This document shows positions 54,353-63,876 of a stretch of DNA of 64,000 bases, piece after piece. The stretch is from Dehalococcoidia bacterium (lineage in GTDB: Bacteria > Chloroflexota > Dehalococcoidia > Lucifugimonadales > Lucifugimonadaceae). A program made the translations under genes and the position numbers. Within the stretch, counting starts at the first letter, position 1; each line of letters starts with the position of its first letter. The stretch lies in contig JAJEAU010000021.1 in NCBI GenBank assembly GCA_022824185.1, positions 1 through 64,000 on the forward strand, given 5' to 3'. The notes beneath the pieces were generated by a model. It worked only from the letters and a program-made list of their open reading frames with translations, was not told the DNA's origin and did not search any database.

Positions 54353-54892
54353 CTACTGTTGTCCTGTGATCTGGTCTTCTGCGGCTTCGATCAGTGCAAT
54401 GCAGTCGTCAGTCGACACTTCACACAACATCACGAGGTTACCGACGACGAGGAACCCGCCGTACACCCTTCGGCTGGCGAATCCGGATCCGTCGTGAACC
54501 ACCCGTGCGATGGCTTCTTGTGCTGACGACACGCCAGAGTTCATCGCCTCGTCGTGCGATGGGTAACGGCGGATTTCGACGTCTTTGCGATTGAAGAACC
54601 CGTAGCGAGCGTCTTGAGCATTGGGCAGCGTGTCGACTTCGTAGATCTCGTACTGCTTCCAACCGACGGCGATGAAGTCTTCATAGGAGTACTCGCTGTT
54701 GGGGCGGGTCCAAGCACTGATTTCCAACCGGTCGCCGATTACGTTGATCGCGTTTTCGTCGGCTTGCGTTGCTTCTCCGGCGGATTGAGCTTCGTCCGCA
54801 TCGCTCCCGCACGCAGTTGCCAGAACCACGACGATTAGGAACAGAAACGCAGACTGACGTTTGACGAGAAACGGGCGCAATGTTGAGATCAT
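54353..54892 (-). CDS. Paralogous lipoprotein 9 (- strand)
   Basis: 179 aa. Lipobox ATAC (Cys28). Family motifs in shorter form: EIYEVDTLPNA, YGFFNRKDVEIRRYPSH, YGGFLVVGN and MLCEVSTDDC. Overlaps the upstream copy 8 by 4 bases (ATGA), so it is the second gene of a two-gene unit. Confidence 0.72.
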   Translation of the reverse strand: MISTLRPFLVKRQSAFLFLIVVVLATACGSDADEAQSAGEATQADENAINVIGDRLEISAWTRPNSEYSYEDFIAVGWKQYEIYEVDTLPNAQDARYGFFNRKDVEIRRYPSHDEAMNSGVSSAQEAIARVVHDGSGFASRRVYGGFLVVGNLVMLCEVSTDDCIALIEAAEDQITGQQ

Positions 54893-55419
54893 TGATGGAT
54901 TGCGTCCAAAAGATCGGTGCAGTCTGATACTGAGATTTCGCAGAGCATGACGGTATTACCTGCCACTACGTAGGCACCGTAGAGTGTGACACTTGAGAAC
55001 CCTGCGCCCCGGCCAGACAGCTTCTCGGTTTTGATCGCTGTCTCCGCCGATTCTTTGCCTGCCGCCATCGCGATTTCGTGCGATGGGTACATCCGGAGTT
55101 CGATGTCTTTGCGGTTGTAGAACCCGAAGAATGCTCCGGTCGCTTCAGGGAGCGTGTCTAGGTCGTACTCTTTGTTTTTCTTCCAACCGGCATCTACGAA
55201 ATCGTCCACGGTGTAGGTGCTACCGGGGCGAGTGTATGCGCGGAGTTCGGGGCGGTCACCGATCGTGACCACTGCACTCTCATCGACGATCTCAGCAACT
55301 TCAGCGACGGCATCTTGTGTATCACCGCCGGCGGGGGCATCGTCGTCTGCGGTGCCACAACCGATAGCAAACACAGTTGCCAAGGTCGCTATCACAGACA
55401 GAAGTAACCGCGATTTCAT
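54889..55419 (-). CDS. Paralogous lipoprotein 8 (- strand)
   Basis: 176 aa. Lipobox AIGC (Cys21). Motifs NKEYDLDTLPEA, FGFYNRKDIELRMYPSH, YGAYVVAGN and MLCEISVSDC. With copy 9 it forms a subgroup marked by NRKD and by loss of the DRR motif. Confidence 0.72.
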   Translation of the reverse strand: MKSRLLLSVIATLATVFAIGCGTADDDAPAGGDTQDAVAEVAEIVDESAVVTIGDRPELRAYTRPGSTYTVDDFVDAGWKKNKEYDLDTLPEATGAFFGFYNRKDIELRMYPSHEIAMAAGKESAETAIKTEKLSGRGAGFSSVTLYGAYVVAGNTVMLCEISVSDCTDLLDAIHQ

Positions 55420-55537
55420 GGGCGTTTCGCCTTCGTTTTGATGATGTGGACGGGATCGATTGAAGGGTATCGTACCACGCGCTGTTCGACGATTAAATTA
55501 GGAGCCAACCGCCAGAGTCTAGATCCCTGACCAACCC

Positions 55538-55573
55538 AAAAGGCCGTGCCCGGGAGTTCCAGGCACGGCCTTT
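55538..55573 (-). terminator. Strong intrinsic terminator after the peptide-binding protein gene
   Basis: AAAGGCCGTGCC and GGCACGGCCTTT form a perfect 12-bp stem with an 11-base loop, followed by another T on the - strand. It lies 50 bases past the stop of the binding-protein gene. The A-run on the other side could make it work in both directions. Confidence 0.85.
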
Positions 55574-55622
55574 CGTTGTCGATTTAGCTGACTTAACTGT
55601 TAGTTAAGTCGGGTCAGATCGA

Positions 55623-57569
55623 TTAGTTGGCCGGTTCCAGTTGGTGGATGACCATGGACCAGGTCAAGTGCCACCAAGCCTCGTTGACGTAACCAGTTAC
55701 GTCGATCGCGCCGACGGAGGTGTCGCCTTGCGGCCAGTTCGTCCATCGCTTCTCACTCATGATGATGCGGTGGTAGAACTCGAGGATCGGAACGTCGGGC
55801 AGCTCAGTGAGCCAGATCTTGGCTGCTTCGCGCCAGAGTTCGTGCATGGTGGCGGTGTCGTCTGGCGAGGTCTTGGCGACTTCGTCAGTCAACTCGTCCC
55901 ATTCGTCGTTCTCCCAGTGGTAGAAGTTCACCTGGTGACCGCCCGGGATGTTCACGGACGATGACTGGTAGAGCTTCATGGTGAAGTACGGGTCACGGAC
56001 GGAACCGCCGTGTCCGAACATCAAGCACTCGAAGTTACCTTCGGCCATTCGGCTGGAGGCGTCGGTAGGCTGGCCGTAGTCGGCTTGGATGCCGTGGTTG
56101 ACGAGTTGCTGCGCGACTGCGGGACCGAGGTCTACCCATGGGTTGAAACCTACGATTTCACAGTTGACGGTGTTTCCGCCCTCGTCCTGCCACATGCCGT
56201 CGACCTTGGTGAAGCCTGCGCCTTCCATCAACTCGTCACCCCGCTCGGGGTCGTAGTCGAGGGTAGAGCGGCCGATTTCTTCCATCACCTCGGTGGCGAT
56301 GTCAAAGTAAGGCTGGAGCGGCGGGTACTGCGGCATGGTCAGCGGGTTGAAGGCCGCCGCGCCGTCGTACGCGAGCTCGCGGAGCTCCGCACGGTCGAGG
56401 TAGAAGGAGATCGCCCATCGGACGTCCGGGTTGTCGTACGGGCCGAACTTACCGGAGGTGTTGAAGGCGATCGAGACGGGCCACCAGTCGACGTAGCCGT
56501 AAGGCTCGCCACGACCGGAGTGGGTGACCAGGTCTTCGTTTTGATCGAGGGTTTCAGCGATCAGCGACGGGGTGGTCATGGCTGCGCCATCGACCTGGTC
56601 GTTGATCAACGCCTGAGCACGTTGCTCCTGCGGGACGCCGGGGATGTAGATGATGCGCTTGACGCGCGGCAATCGCCCGTAGTCGCCAAGGTCGGCAACG
56701 CCTTCGCCCCACCAAGAGTCTCGGCGGTCGAAGATCTTCTGCTCGGTGGAGGTGGTTACCTGCCAAGGACCGGTGGAGAGGGGCCAGCCCTTCTCGCGGT
56801 CGTAGTCGCCAAACTCGGTCCAGTCGCGACCGTGGTAGTGGTGCTGAGGAACGATGTAGACGCCGATGTCGAACTTGTAGGTGAGGAGGAAGAAGAACCT
56901 CGGGTCTGGTCGGAGCAGGTTCACCTTGGCGGTGTACTTGTCGACCAGTTCGGCGTTGTCCATCGCGGCGTCAACGTCGGTTCCCCATCGGACTTGTTCT
57001 TTGAGTTCCTTGAGGGTGTTCAAGGTGTAGACGACGTCTTCGCAGTCGAAGTCTTCGCCGTCGCTCCAAGTGATGCCCTCTCGGCAGTTGATCGTGAGCT
57101 CGGTGAAGTCGTCGTTGTAGCTGTAGCTCTCGGCTAGCCACATGATTTCCTCGTCGGCGAACGCTGAGAAGAATGCCAGCGGCTCGAAGATGAGGTTTGG
57201 TCCCTGCTGGTGGTTTGCACCAATAGCGTAGGGGTTCCAGAGTTCGTGGTCGATGAAACGGCCTTCGGAACCGCCGTGGAAGAGTGTCAGAGTCTCTTCG
57301 CGGGAGACGTCGCCCGGGTCGAATACGATGCCCTGGGCTTCCTCCATCATCATCGCCTCGTCGTCCATCTTCTCTTCCATGGCCTCTTCAGGCTCTTCCA
57401 TCGCGGCCTCAGGTTCCGGCGTAGCCGTCGGAGGGACCGGCGTGGCGGTCGGCGGGACGGGAGTGGCAGTCGGCTCTTCTTCGCCACATGCGATCGCGGC
57501 CCCAAGGACCATCACACTGGCTAGGAGGGCCAACAAACCATACCGCCCGAATTTAACAGGGAGGTTCAT
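55623..57569 (-). CDS. Family 5 (peptide/nickel-type) ABC substrate-binding lipoprotein
   Basis: 648 aa. Lipobox GAAIAC (Cys about 28), then a short Pro-Thr and Glu-rich linker (EEPEEAMEEKMDDEAMMMEE). The rest is a class C binding protein: SYSYNDDFTELTINCREGI near the N terminus, WSDGEDFDCEDVVYTL, and the C-terminal lobe with AAKIWLTELPDVPILEFYHR. Bacterial relatives bind oligopeptides, opines, sugars or nickel; the ligand cannot be inferred. Transcribed divergently from its permease and ATPase genes. Confidence 0.9.
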   Translation of the reverse strand: MNLPVKFGRYGLLALLASVMVLGAAIACGEEEPTATPVPPTATPVPPTATPEPEAAMEEPEEAMEEKMDDEAMMMEEAQGIVFDPGDVSREETLTLFHGGSEGRFIDHELWNPYAIGANHQQGPNLIFEPLAFFSAFADEEIMWLAESYSYNDDFTELTINCREGITWSDGEDFDCEDVVYTLNTLKELKEQVRWGTDVDAAMDNAELVDKYTAKVNLLRPDPRFFFLLTYKFDIGVYIVPQHHYHGRDWTEFGDYDREKGWPLSTGPWQVTTSTEQKIFDRRDSWWGEGVADLGDYGRLPRVKRIIYIPGVPQEQRAQALINDQVDGAAMTTPSLIAETLDQNEDLVTHSGRGEPYGYVDWWPVSIAFNTSGKFGPYDNPDVRWAISFYLDRAELRELAYDGAAAFNPLTMPQYPPLQPYFDIATEVMEEIGRSTLDYDPERGDELMEGAGFTKVDGMWQDEGGNTVNCEIVGFNPWVDLGPAVAQQLVNHGIQADYGQPTDASSRMAEGNFECLMFGHGGSVRDPYFTMKLYQSSSVNIPGGHQVNFYHWENDEWDELTDEVAKTSPDDTATMHELWREAAKIWLTELPDVPILEFYHRIIMSEKRWTNWPQGDTSVGAIDVTGYVNEAWWHLTWSMVIHQLEPAN

Positions 57570-57933
57570 TGTCTTTTCTTCCTCGACTGATTGGTTTGCA
57601 AGTCAGACAGATCTCTTAAGCACATGACCGTTCACAGAAACTGCGCGCGGTGTAACGGATCGTCCAACAACGATCAAACATCCATTGTGTACCGAGTTCT
57701 ACGACTTTGTCAACCTCCGTTTACAGCGATTTTTCTTTGCGAGGGAACCACTTTCTGCGGTTAGACCCACTTTGGGAGAAAAAACGCCTAAACGGGAGTT
57801 CTCCGCTCCTCGAAACTTGCGCTAACTCGTTCCAGTGGATAAAATCGCTTGAGACGTTGAAGGTTTCGCAAAGCACTGAAACGTCGCGCGTATCTGTCAC
57901 GGCGGTGTCGTCACCGCTGATATTGAGAATCCG
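57570..57933. other. Divergent intergenic region of the peptide-type transporter
   Basis: 364 bases, more A+T-rich than its surroundings, between the binding-protein gene and the permease operon. It should contain both promoters. No clear -35/-10 pair or operator palindrome stands out. Confidence 0.4.
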
Positions 57934-59016
57934 TTGGCCAATACAACTACTCGACGAGTCAATCCTGCACTGACTGCCAAACCCAATCCTGTGGTGGCAT
58001 TCGTCGGGGCGTTCTTCGGGAACTTCATCGTTCGAAGATTCTTGTTGTTCCTCTTGACGGTGTGGGTTGCGGCCACGGTAATCTTCGTACTTCCCAGGTT
58101 GACCGGGCAGGACCCCGTCAAGGAGAAACTGCTCTTAGAAGCGCAACGCGGTGGGTCAGTTCAGGCAGGGATGAACGAGATGGCGCAGGAGTATTCGGCC
58201 CGGTTGGGATTGGACCTTCCTCTGCATCAGCAATACGTGAACTACCTTTATGACCTGTCGCGGCTGGACTTTGGCTATTCGATCGCGTACTTCCCCCGGA
58301 CGGTAAACGACATCATCGTCGACTCCATCATCTGGTCGTTTGGATTGATGACCGTGACGTTGGCTCTGGCGTTCTTGATCGGCACTGGTGCTGGTGCGCT
58401 GTTGGGTTGGTCACGATCTCCGGGATGGCTTAGCTATGCGTTTATGCCGTTCCTGACGTTGTCGGCGATTCCGCAGTACATGCTCGGGTTGGTGATGATG
58501 TTCGTTTTTGCGATCATGTTGAATCTGTTGCCGTTTTTTGGGGCGTATAGCCCGGGCAACTTGCCTGAGTGGAGCCTGAGTTTCATCCTCGACATGCTTA
58601 GGCACGCGATCCTTCCGGCGTTGTCGATCTTGTTGTCTGCGGTCGGTTTCTGGGCAATCGGGATGCGGGGCATGATGGTCAATACCCAGGGCGAGGACTT
58701 TATGGTCCAAGCCGATGCGAAGGGATTAAACGGGGTGCGGATCTTCGTCCGTTACGCGGTCCGCAATGCTCTGTTGCCGCAGGTTACTGGACTCGCCATC
58801 TCGTTTGGAACGTTGTTGACGGGTGCGGTGTTAGTCGAGGTGCTGTTCCAATACCCGGGATTGGGCAACACTCTGTTCTACGCGATCCGAGTGTCAGATT
58901 TCTTCCAGATCACGGGCATCGTGATGACGATCATCATCTCGTTGGCGTTCGCGACGATGTTGATCGATATGATTTACCCGCTAATCGATCCTCGGGTCAA
59001 GTACACGCAAAACTGA
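57934..59016 (+). CDS. Peptide-type ABC transporter permease 1 (DppB-like)
   Basis: 360 aa from a TTG at 57934; there is no ATG in a better place. N-terminal helix FLLFLLTVWVAATVIFVLPRL, then the DppB-type lumenal segment GLDLPLHQQYVNYLYDLSRLDFGYS and five more helices. The cytoplasmic coupling region is MVQADAKGLNGVRIFVRYAVRNALLP. Works with the permease encoded one base downstream. Confidence 0.9.
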   Translation: MANTTTRRVNPALTAKPNPVVAFVGAFFGNFIVRRFLLFLLTVWVAATVIFVLPRLTGQDPVKEKLLLEAQRGGSVQAGMNEMAQEYSARLGLDLPLHQQYVNYLYDLSRLDFGYSIAYFPRTVNDIIVDSIIWSFGLMTVTLALAFLIGTGAGALLGWSRSPGWLSYAFMPFLTLSAIPQYMLGLVMMFVFAIMLNLLPFFGAYSPGNLPEWSLSFILDMLRHAILPALSILLSAVGFWAIGMRGMMVNTQGEDFMVQADAKGLNGVRIFVRYAVRNALLPQVTGLAISFGTLLTGAVLVEVLFQYPGLGNTLFYAIRVSDFFQITGIVMTIIISLAFATMLIDMIYPLIDPRVKYTQN

Positions 59017-59017
59017 G

Positions 59018-60064
59018 ATGGCACGAGAATCGAGTGCAAGAACTGTTCCGATGCGGACGCGAATGCGTCTAGCTCGTCGACGTTCAGGCAGTTTTTATCA
59101 AGAGCGGGTTGAGCCCGTAGTTCTTTATGGCCGACGCAATCCCTCATTGATCGTGGGATTAGCCATGCTGGGCACACTGTTGGTGTTCACCGTCATAGGG
59201 CTTCTGGGATACGCCCAGTTGGATGCTCACACCAACGATCCGTCCCAACACTCTCGTCTGGATGCATTCGTTAGTGGTGGTGCTCCGGTAGGAGATAAGC
59301 GGCTTCCGCCGTCGTGGTGCACGTGGTGCGAAGATATCGCGGAACTTGATGCCGACAAGAAACCGACGCTGTTCCAGTACCCGATGGGGACTGATACGCA
59401 GTCACGCGATCTGTTCGCAACCAATCTCAGGGGGATCCCGCTGACGCTTGGTACCGGGTTAATCGCCGGGCTGTTGTCGGTAGGGTTGGGAACTGTAACC
59501 GCGTTCATCGCTGCGTACTATCGCGGATTGCCAGACGTGTTAATCCGGTTGCTGACCGACGTCGGCATATCGATACCGGGGTTGTTGGTGCTGATCATCA
59601 TTCGAATTCAGCTAGGCACCGAGTTGGTGTGGTGGCAGTTGGGAGCTGGTCTTGCAGCCGTAGGGTGGGTTTTCTCATCTCGAACTGTCCGTGCGCAAGT
59701 CTTGGTGCTTCGGGAGCAGCCGTACGTCGAGATCGCGCGTCAGTCTGGCATGTCGGGGTTGGCGATCATATTCCGTGAGATGATGCCGAACCTTATTCCG
59801 TACATCACCGCTAGTTTCGTTGGTTCGGTGGCAGGTGCGATCCTTGCTTCGATCGGCTTGGAAGCACTGGGGCTTGGCGATTTCTCGTCGCCTTCGTTGG
59901 GTATGACTGTTTACTGGGTGATCCAGTTCGGGGCGATAACGTTGGGCATGTGGTGGTGGTGGCTCTTCCCGTTGATCTTCATCGTCATCATCTTCGTCAG
60001 CTTGTTCTTGATTTCGGCCGGTTTGGACGAATGGTCCAACCCGAGACTGCGCCGACAGGTTTAG
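59018..60064 (+). CDS. Peptide-type ABC transporter permease 2 (DppC-like)
   Basis: 348 aa. Has the DppC N-terminal helix (IVGLAMLGTLLVFTVIGLLG), the GTDTQSRDLFATNLRGI segment and the coupling motif YVEIARQSGMSGLAIIFREMMPNL. Contains a Cys pair CTWCED in the first external loop, unusual for the family. Packed tightly between its partner genes. Confidence 0.9.
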   Translation: MARESSARTVPMRTRMRLARRRSGSFYQERVEPVVLYGRRNPSLIVGLAMLGTLLVFTVIGLLGYAQLDAHTNDPSQHSRLDAFVSGGAPVGDKRLPPSWCTWCEDIAELDADKKPTLFQYPMGTDTQSRDLFATNLRGIPLTLGTGLIAGLLSVGLGTVTAFIAAYYRGLPDVLIRLLTDVGISIPGLLVLIIIRIQLGTELVWWQLGAGLAAVGWVFSSRTVRAQVLVLREQPYVEIARQSGMSGLAIIFREMMPNLIPYITASFVGSVAGAILASIGLEALGLGDFSSPSLGMTVYWVIQFGAITLGMWWWWLFPLIFIVIIFVSLFLISAGLDEWSNPRLRRQV

Positions 60065-60085
60065 GGAAAAACGGACGAACGCCCT

Positions 60086-61117
60086 ATGGTAGTAGCAGAT
60101 CAGGAAACCATTACCGACTCAGGTTCATCCGACGATGAATTTGCATTAAGAGTCGAAGATCTTCAGGTCTACTACGGAACGCCGCGTGGAACGGTAAAGG
60201 CGGTTGACGGCGTCTCCTTTAATTTGCGGCAGGGCGAGCGGTTTGCGTTGGTTGGGGAATCTGGTAGCGGCAAGAGCACGTTGGCCATGGCTATCATGCG
60301 CTTGACGCGTGAACCTGGGCATATTGCTGGTGGCCATATTTATTTGAACGGTCGCGACGTTGTCGAAATGCGAGAACGGGAAATCAGGGATATCAGGCTG
60401 CGCGAGATGGCTCTTGTTCCGCAAGGCGCGATGAACTCGTTGAATCCTGTGATGAGAGTGGGCGATCAGATTATTGACGGAATATTGGATCATGTCCCAT
60501 CTGGAGAAAGCGCCCCGAATAAAGCCCGGCTGAACGAGCGAGTGCACGAATTGTTGGAGCGTGTGGGCCTCGATCCGGCCGTCTCACGGCTGCACCCTCA
60601 TGAGTTGAGCGGTGGCATGAAGCAGCGTGTCGCGATGGCGATCGCAATTTCTCTCGATCCGAACATCATCGTTGCGGACGAACCCACGAGTGCTTTGGAC
60701 GTCGTGGTTCAGCGCCAGATCATGCAGACTTTGGGTCGGTTGCAAGAAGGACTTGAGGCGGCGGTGTTGTTGGTGGGTCACGATATGGGTTTGGTTGCGC
60801 AGTTTGCCGACACGATAGGGGTAATGTATGCAGGGAAACTCGTGGAAGTTGGTTCGGTGCCTGACGTGTTCAAGGATCCCAGACATCCTTACACCAAGTT
60901 GCTGATCGAGAGTCTTCCGTCGTTTGATATCTCCCGCAAATTCATCGGTATCCCTGGCATGCAACCTGCACTGTTGAATTTGCCGCCCGGTTGCTCGTTC
61001 AACCCACGTTGCCCATCCGTGCACGACAGGTGTTACCGCGAGGTGCCGGAGTATCTGTCGATCGCTGGCAATCGCGGCGTCGCCTGCCACTTATATGAAG
61101 AGGAGGCGATCCCATGA
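60086..61117 (+). CDS. Peptide-type ABC transporter ATPase 1 (DppD-like)
   Basis: 343 aa. Walker A GESGSGKST, signature LSGGMKQRVAMAIA, Walker B IIVADEPTSALD and H-loop VGHDMG. The C-terminal oligopeptide-ABC extension with FNPRCPSVHDRC carries Cys residues that in relatives hold an Fe-S cluster. Overlaps the next gene by 4 bases. Confidence 0.92.
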   Translation: MVVADQETITDSGSSDDEFALRVEDLQVYYGTPRGTVKAVDGVSFNLRQGERFALVGESGSGKSTLAMAIMRLTREPGHIAGGHIYLNGRDVVEMREREIRDIRLREMALVPQGAMNSLNPVMRVGDQIIDGILDHVPSGESAPNKARLNERVHELLERVGLDPAVSRLHPHELSGGMKQRVAMAIAISLDPNIIVADEPTSALDVVVQRQIMQTLGRLQEGLEAAVLLVGHDMGLVAQFADTIGVMYAGKLVEVGSVPDVFKDPRHPYTKLLIESLPSFDISRKFIGIPGMQPALLNLPPGCSFNPRCPSVHDRCYREVPEYLSIAGNRGVACHLYEEEAIP

Positions 61118-62151
61118 GCGACTTCATGCGGCTCGAACATGTCACCAGGACATTCGGTGGCGGTGCTCTTTCGACCAAACCGCCTATCGTTGCGGTTGAT
61201 GATGTGTCGTTGTCGATTGACGAGGATGAACCGAAGATCACGACGATAGCCGGCGAAAGCGGATCAGGAAAGACGACGTTGGCTCGGCTTTTGATGGGCA
61301 CGATCACGCCTTCGTTTGGGACGATGTACTACCGAGGGAAGGATTTCGCCAAACTCTCCCGGCGTGAATCATGGTCTTTCAAGCAGGAAGTTCAATCAAT
61401 CTACCAAGACCCGTTCGGTTCGTACAACCCTTTCTACAAGGTGGACCACGTTCTCGAGACTCCAATCAACCGCTTCAAATTGGCGACATCTCGGCAAGCC
61501 AAAGACTCGATGATCGAGGAAGCGCTGGCGATGGTGGGCTTGCAACCCGGTGACACGTTGGGTCGTTTCCCGCACCAGTTGAGCGGTGGTCAGCGGCAAC
61601 GGATCATGGTGGCTCGAGCGCTGTTGATTAAGCCGCGCTTGATCTTGGCTGACGAACCGGTTTCGATGGTCGACGCTTCTTTGCGTGCGACGATTTTGGA
61701 CAGTATTCGCCGATTGAATCGTGAGATCGGGATCTCGGTCGTCTACATCACGCACGATTTGACTACGGCGCTGCAGATCAGCGACAACATCCTGGTCATG
61801 TACCGGGGTTCAGTAGTGGAGTCTGGTGCTGTGGAACGTGTGATCTTGGAACCCAAGCATCCCTACACGCAGTTGTTGATCGAATCTATACCGCAACCTG
61901 ATCCTGACAACAAGTGGGGCGATGAACCGCCTACTGCTCGTTTTGAGGAGTTTTCCTCGATGTTCGGGTGCAAGTTCGCAGACCGATGTCCGCACGTGAT
62001 GGACATCTGCGGCGAAGAACAGCCGCCGCAGTACTGGCTCGAAAAGCACCGGCAAGCGCAGTGCTATCTCTATCAGGACGAAGCCGAAGAGATGGCGGAT
62101 CCTGACTTGGCTTCGATCTTCCAAGAACGCCGCGAAGAACTAAACGTCTAG
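61114..62151 (+). CDS. Peptide-type ABC transporter ATPase 2 (DppF-like)
   Basis: 345 aa, starting in an ATGAGC overlap with ATPase 1. Walker A GESGSGKTT, Q-loop SIYQDPF, signature LSGGQRQRIMVARAL, Walker B LILADEPVSMVD, H-loop THDLT. C-terminal extension with FGCKFADRCPHVMDIC. Completes the five-gene importer. Confidence 0.92.
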   Translation: MSDFMRLEHVTRTFGGGALSTKPPIVAVDDVSLSIDEDEPKITTIAGESGSGKTTLARLLMGTITPSFGTMYYRGKDFAKLSRRESWSFKQEVQSIYQDPFGSYNPFYKVDHVLETPINRFKLATSRQAKDSMIEEALAMVGLQPGDTLGRFPHQLSGGQRQRIMVARALLIKPRLILADEPVSMVDASLRATILDSIRRLNREIGISVVYITHDLTTALQISDNILVMYRGSVVESGAVERVILEPKHPYTQLLIESIPQPDPDNKWGDEPPTARFEEFSSMFGCKFADRCPHVMDICGEEQPPQYWLEKHRQAQCYLYQDEAEEMADPDLASIFQERREELNV

Positions 62152-62262
62152 TTTTTCGCTCTGACGACTGGATTATCCAGTCTTAAAGCCACAACTCGCC
62201 ATGACGATCTGTGCGCTAAACTCAGTTAGGCGACAGCCTCACCACGGAAACAGGGAATCGAC

Positions 62263-63351
62263 ATGAAAATCACCGGTTTCGAAATCACACAACTCAAGAA
62301 CGGCAGAGCGATCTTGCAGATTCGTACGAGTGCCGACATCACGGGAGTTGCAGAGGCGCCGGGTCGGTCGATGGCTGCATTCCAAGCGCATCTCGATTCG
62401 GTGGTGAAACCGCTTTTGATCGGGGAGGACCCTCGCCAGATCGACCGGCATTGGGAATCGCTCTATCTTGGCGTAGATGATCGAATCACCAAGTTGCCGC
62501 CTCACGTCGTGGGGGTGATCGATATCGCGCTTTGGGACATCTTGGGGAAAGACGCTGGCTTGCCATGTCACGCGTTGATGGGTGGTGCGGCGAGGCTCGA
62601 CATCCCGCTCTATTGGAGCGTCGGATCAGGTTGGATGAAGACTCCCGATCAGATGCTGGACGATGTGATGGACGGTTGGGAGGCGGGTTACCTTGCGTAC
62701 AAAATCCGGATGGATTGGAAGTCGTACCGTCAGGACGCCGACCCGGCCAAGGATCTGCAAATGTTCAAGCTTGTAAGGGATTTCCTGCCGGCGAGGATTT
62801 ATCTAGGTTTCGACGCCAACAATGGATACTCCGTGAGCACCGCCATCCAACAGGGCCGCGCGTTTGAGGATTATGGTCGGATCGACCACTTCGAGGAGCC
62901 GTTGCCGCAGTATGATCTACCCGGTTTGCGGCAGGTTGCGGACGCTCTGGATGTGGCGGTGTCGACCGGCGAACAAGATTGGGATCGCTGGCGGTTCAGG
63001 GATGTGTTGATGGTGGGCGATCCTGACATCTTGCAACCCGACATTCTCAATGCCGCCGGACCGTCGGAGATCTTGAAGATTTACACGTTGGCGACGACGT
63101 ACAACAAACCAGTTATGCCGCACTCCCCTAGCGCCGGAATCAACTCAGTTGCTTCGTTGCATTGCTACTCGACCATCAAGAATGCTGTCCGACCGCACGA
63201 GTTTTCTGTTGAGTTTGCTCCCCCGTTGGAGGAAATCGCCGAGCTGTACGGCGACCATGTGATTCCAACCAACGGCACGATCACATTGACGGACAAACCG
63301 GGATTGGGTATCGAGTTGAACGAGTCGGCGTTGGCGAAGCAGTCGGCGTAG
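62263..63351 (+). CDS. Enolase-superfamily enzyme, paralogue 3
   Basis: 362 aa, mandelate racemase type. Second-strand base motif YKIRMDW (K-x-R), metal ligands in GFDANNGYS, HFEEPLPQY and STGEQDW, and the barrel-end His in MPHSPSAG. It is only distantly related to the tandem pair at 3.3-5.7 kb. It follows the peptide-type importer after 111 bases in the same direction, so the imported compound may be related to its acid substrate; this is inference. Confidence 0.88.
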   Translation: MKITGFEITQLKNGRAILQIRTSADITGVAEAPGRSMAAFQAHLDSVVKPLLIGEDPRQIDRHWESLYLGVDDRITKLPPHVVGVIDIALWDILGKDAGLPCHALMGGAARLDIPLYWSVGSGWMKTPDQMLDDVMDGWEAGYLAYKIRMDWKSYRQDADPAKDLQMFKLVRDFLPARIYLGFDANNGYSVSTAIQQGRAFEDYGRIDHFEEPLPQYDLPGLRQVADALDVAVSTGEQDWDRWRFRDVLMVGDPDILQPDILNAAGPSEILKIYTLATTYNKPVMPHSPSAGINSVASLHCYSTIKNAVRPHEFSVEFAPPLEEIAELYGDHVIPTNGTITLTDKPGLGIELNESALAKQSA

Positions 63352-63372
63352 TTGGAAACGTCCCTATCGAAG

Positions 63373-63858
63373 ATGAGCGACGCAACGCTTCCGCGTCACT
63401 TCACGGCGACGGCGTTCGTAGTCAATGACGACGCAACGTTGCTGCATTGGCATCATCGCGTTCAAGAGTGGTTGCCTCCTGGCGGGCATGTCGAGGAGAA
63501 CGAGGATCCAGTTCAGGCCGTATTGCGTGAGGTGAAAGAGGAGACGGGTTTGGATGTGGAGATTGTGCCTACGCAAGACTTGCCGACGATTTTGACGCAG
63601 AGTCAAGTCGTACCGCCACGGACGATTTTGGTTGAAGACGTTTACGACCAGAAAGTCGGCAAACACCAACACATCGACCTGATCTATTTCTGCATCATCC
63701 GAGGCGAACGGCCTTCCACGCCAGACGGGTGGGTCTGGTTCAGCGCGGATGAGTTGAAGAATGGTCGGAAAGTCGTGACGCCGGGTGGCTTGGAGATGGC
63801 ACCGCCGGAAGATGTCGTGGTTTTGGGATTAGATGGAATCCGCTTCCTCAGCAGCTGA
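63373..63858 (+). CDS. NUDIX hydrolase
   Basis: 161 aa from ATG 63373; a TTG at 63352, directly after the previous stop, is an alternative. The NUDIX box is complete: G-x5-E-x7-REVKEETGL, beginning at GGHVEENEDP. Members hydrolyse nucleoside diphosphates linked to other groups, often for nucleotide-pool cleaning. Specificity is not evident. Confidence 0.9.
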   Translation: MSDATLPRHFTATAFVVNDDATLLHWHHRVQEWLPPGGHVEENEDPVQAVLREVKEETGLDVEIVPTQDLPTILTQSQVVPPRTILVEDVYDQKVGKHQHIDLIYFCIIRGERPSTPDGWVWFSADELKNGRKVVTPGGLEMAPPEDVVVLGLDGIRFLSS

Positions 63859-63876
63859 TTTCTGATCTACGTTGCT

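Noticed and set aside
56010-57137. 375-aa ORF on the + strand
   Set aside because: Antisense to the well-supported peptide-binding protein; Val/Asp/Gly-rich shadow composition.
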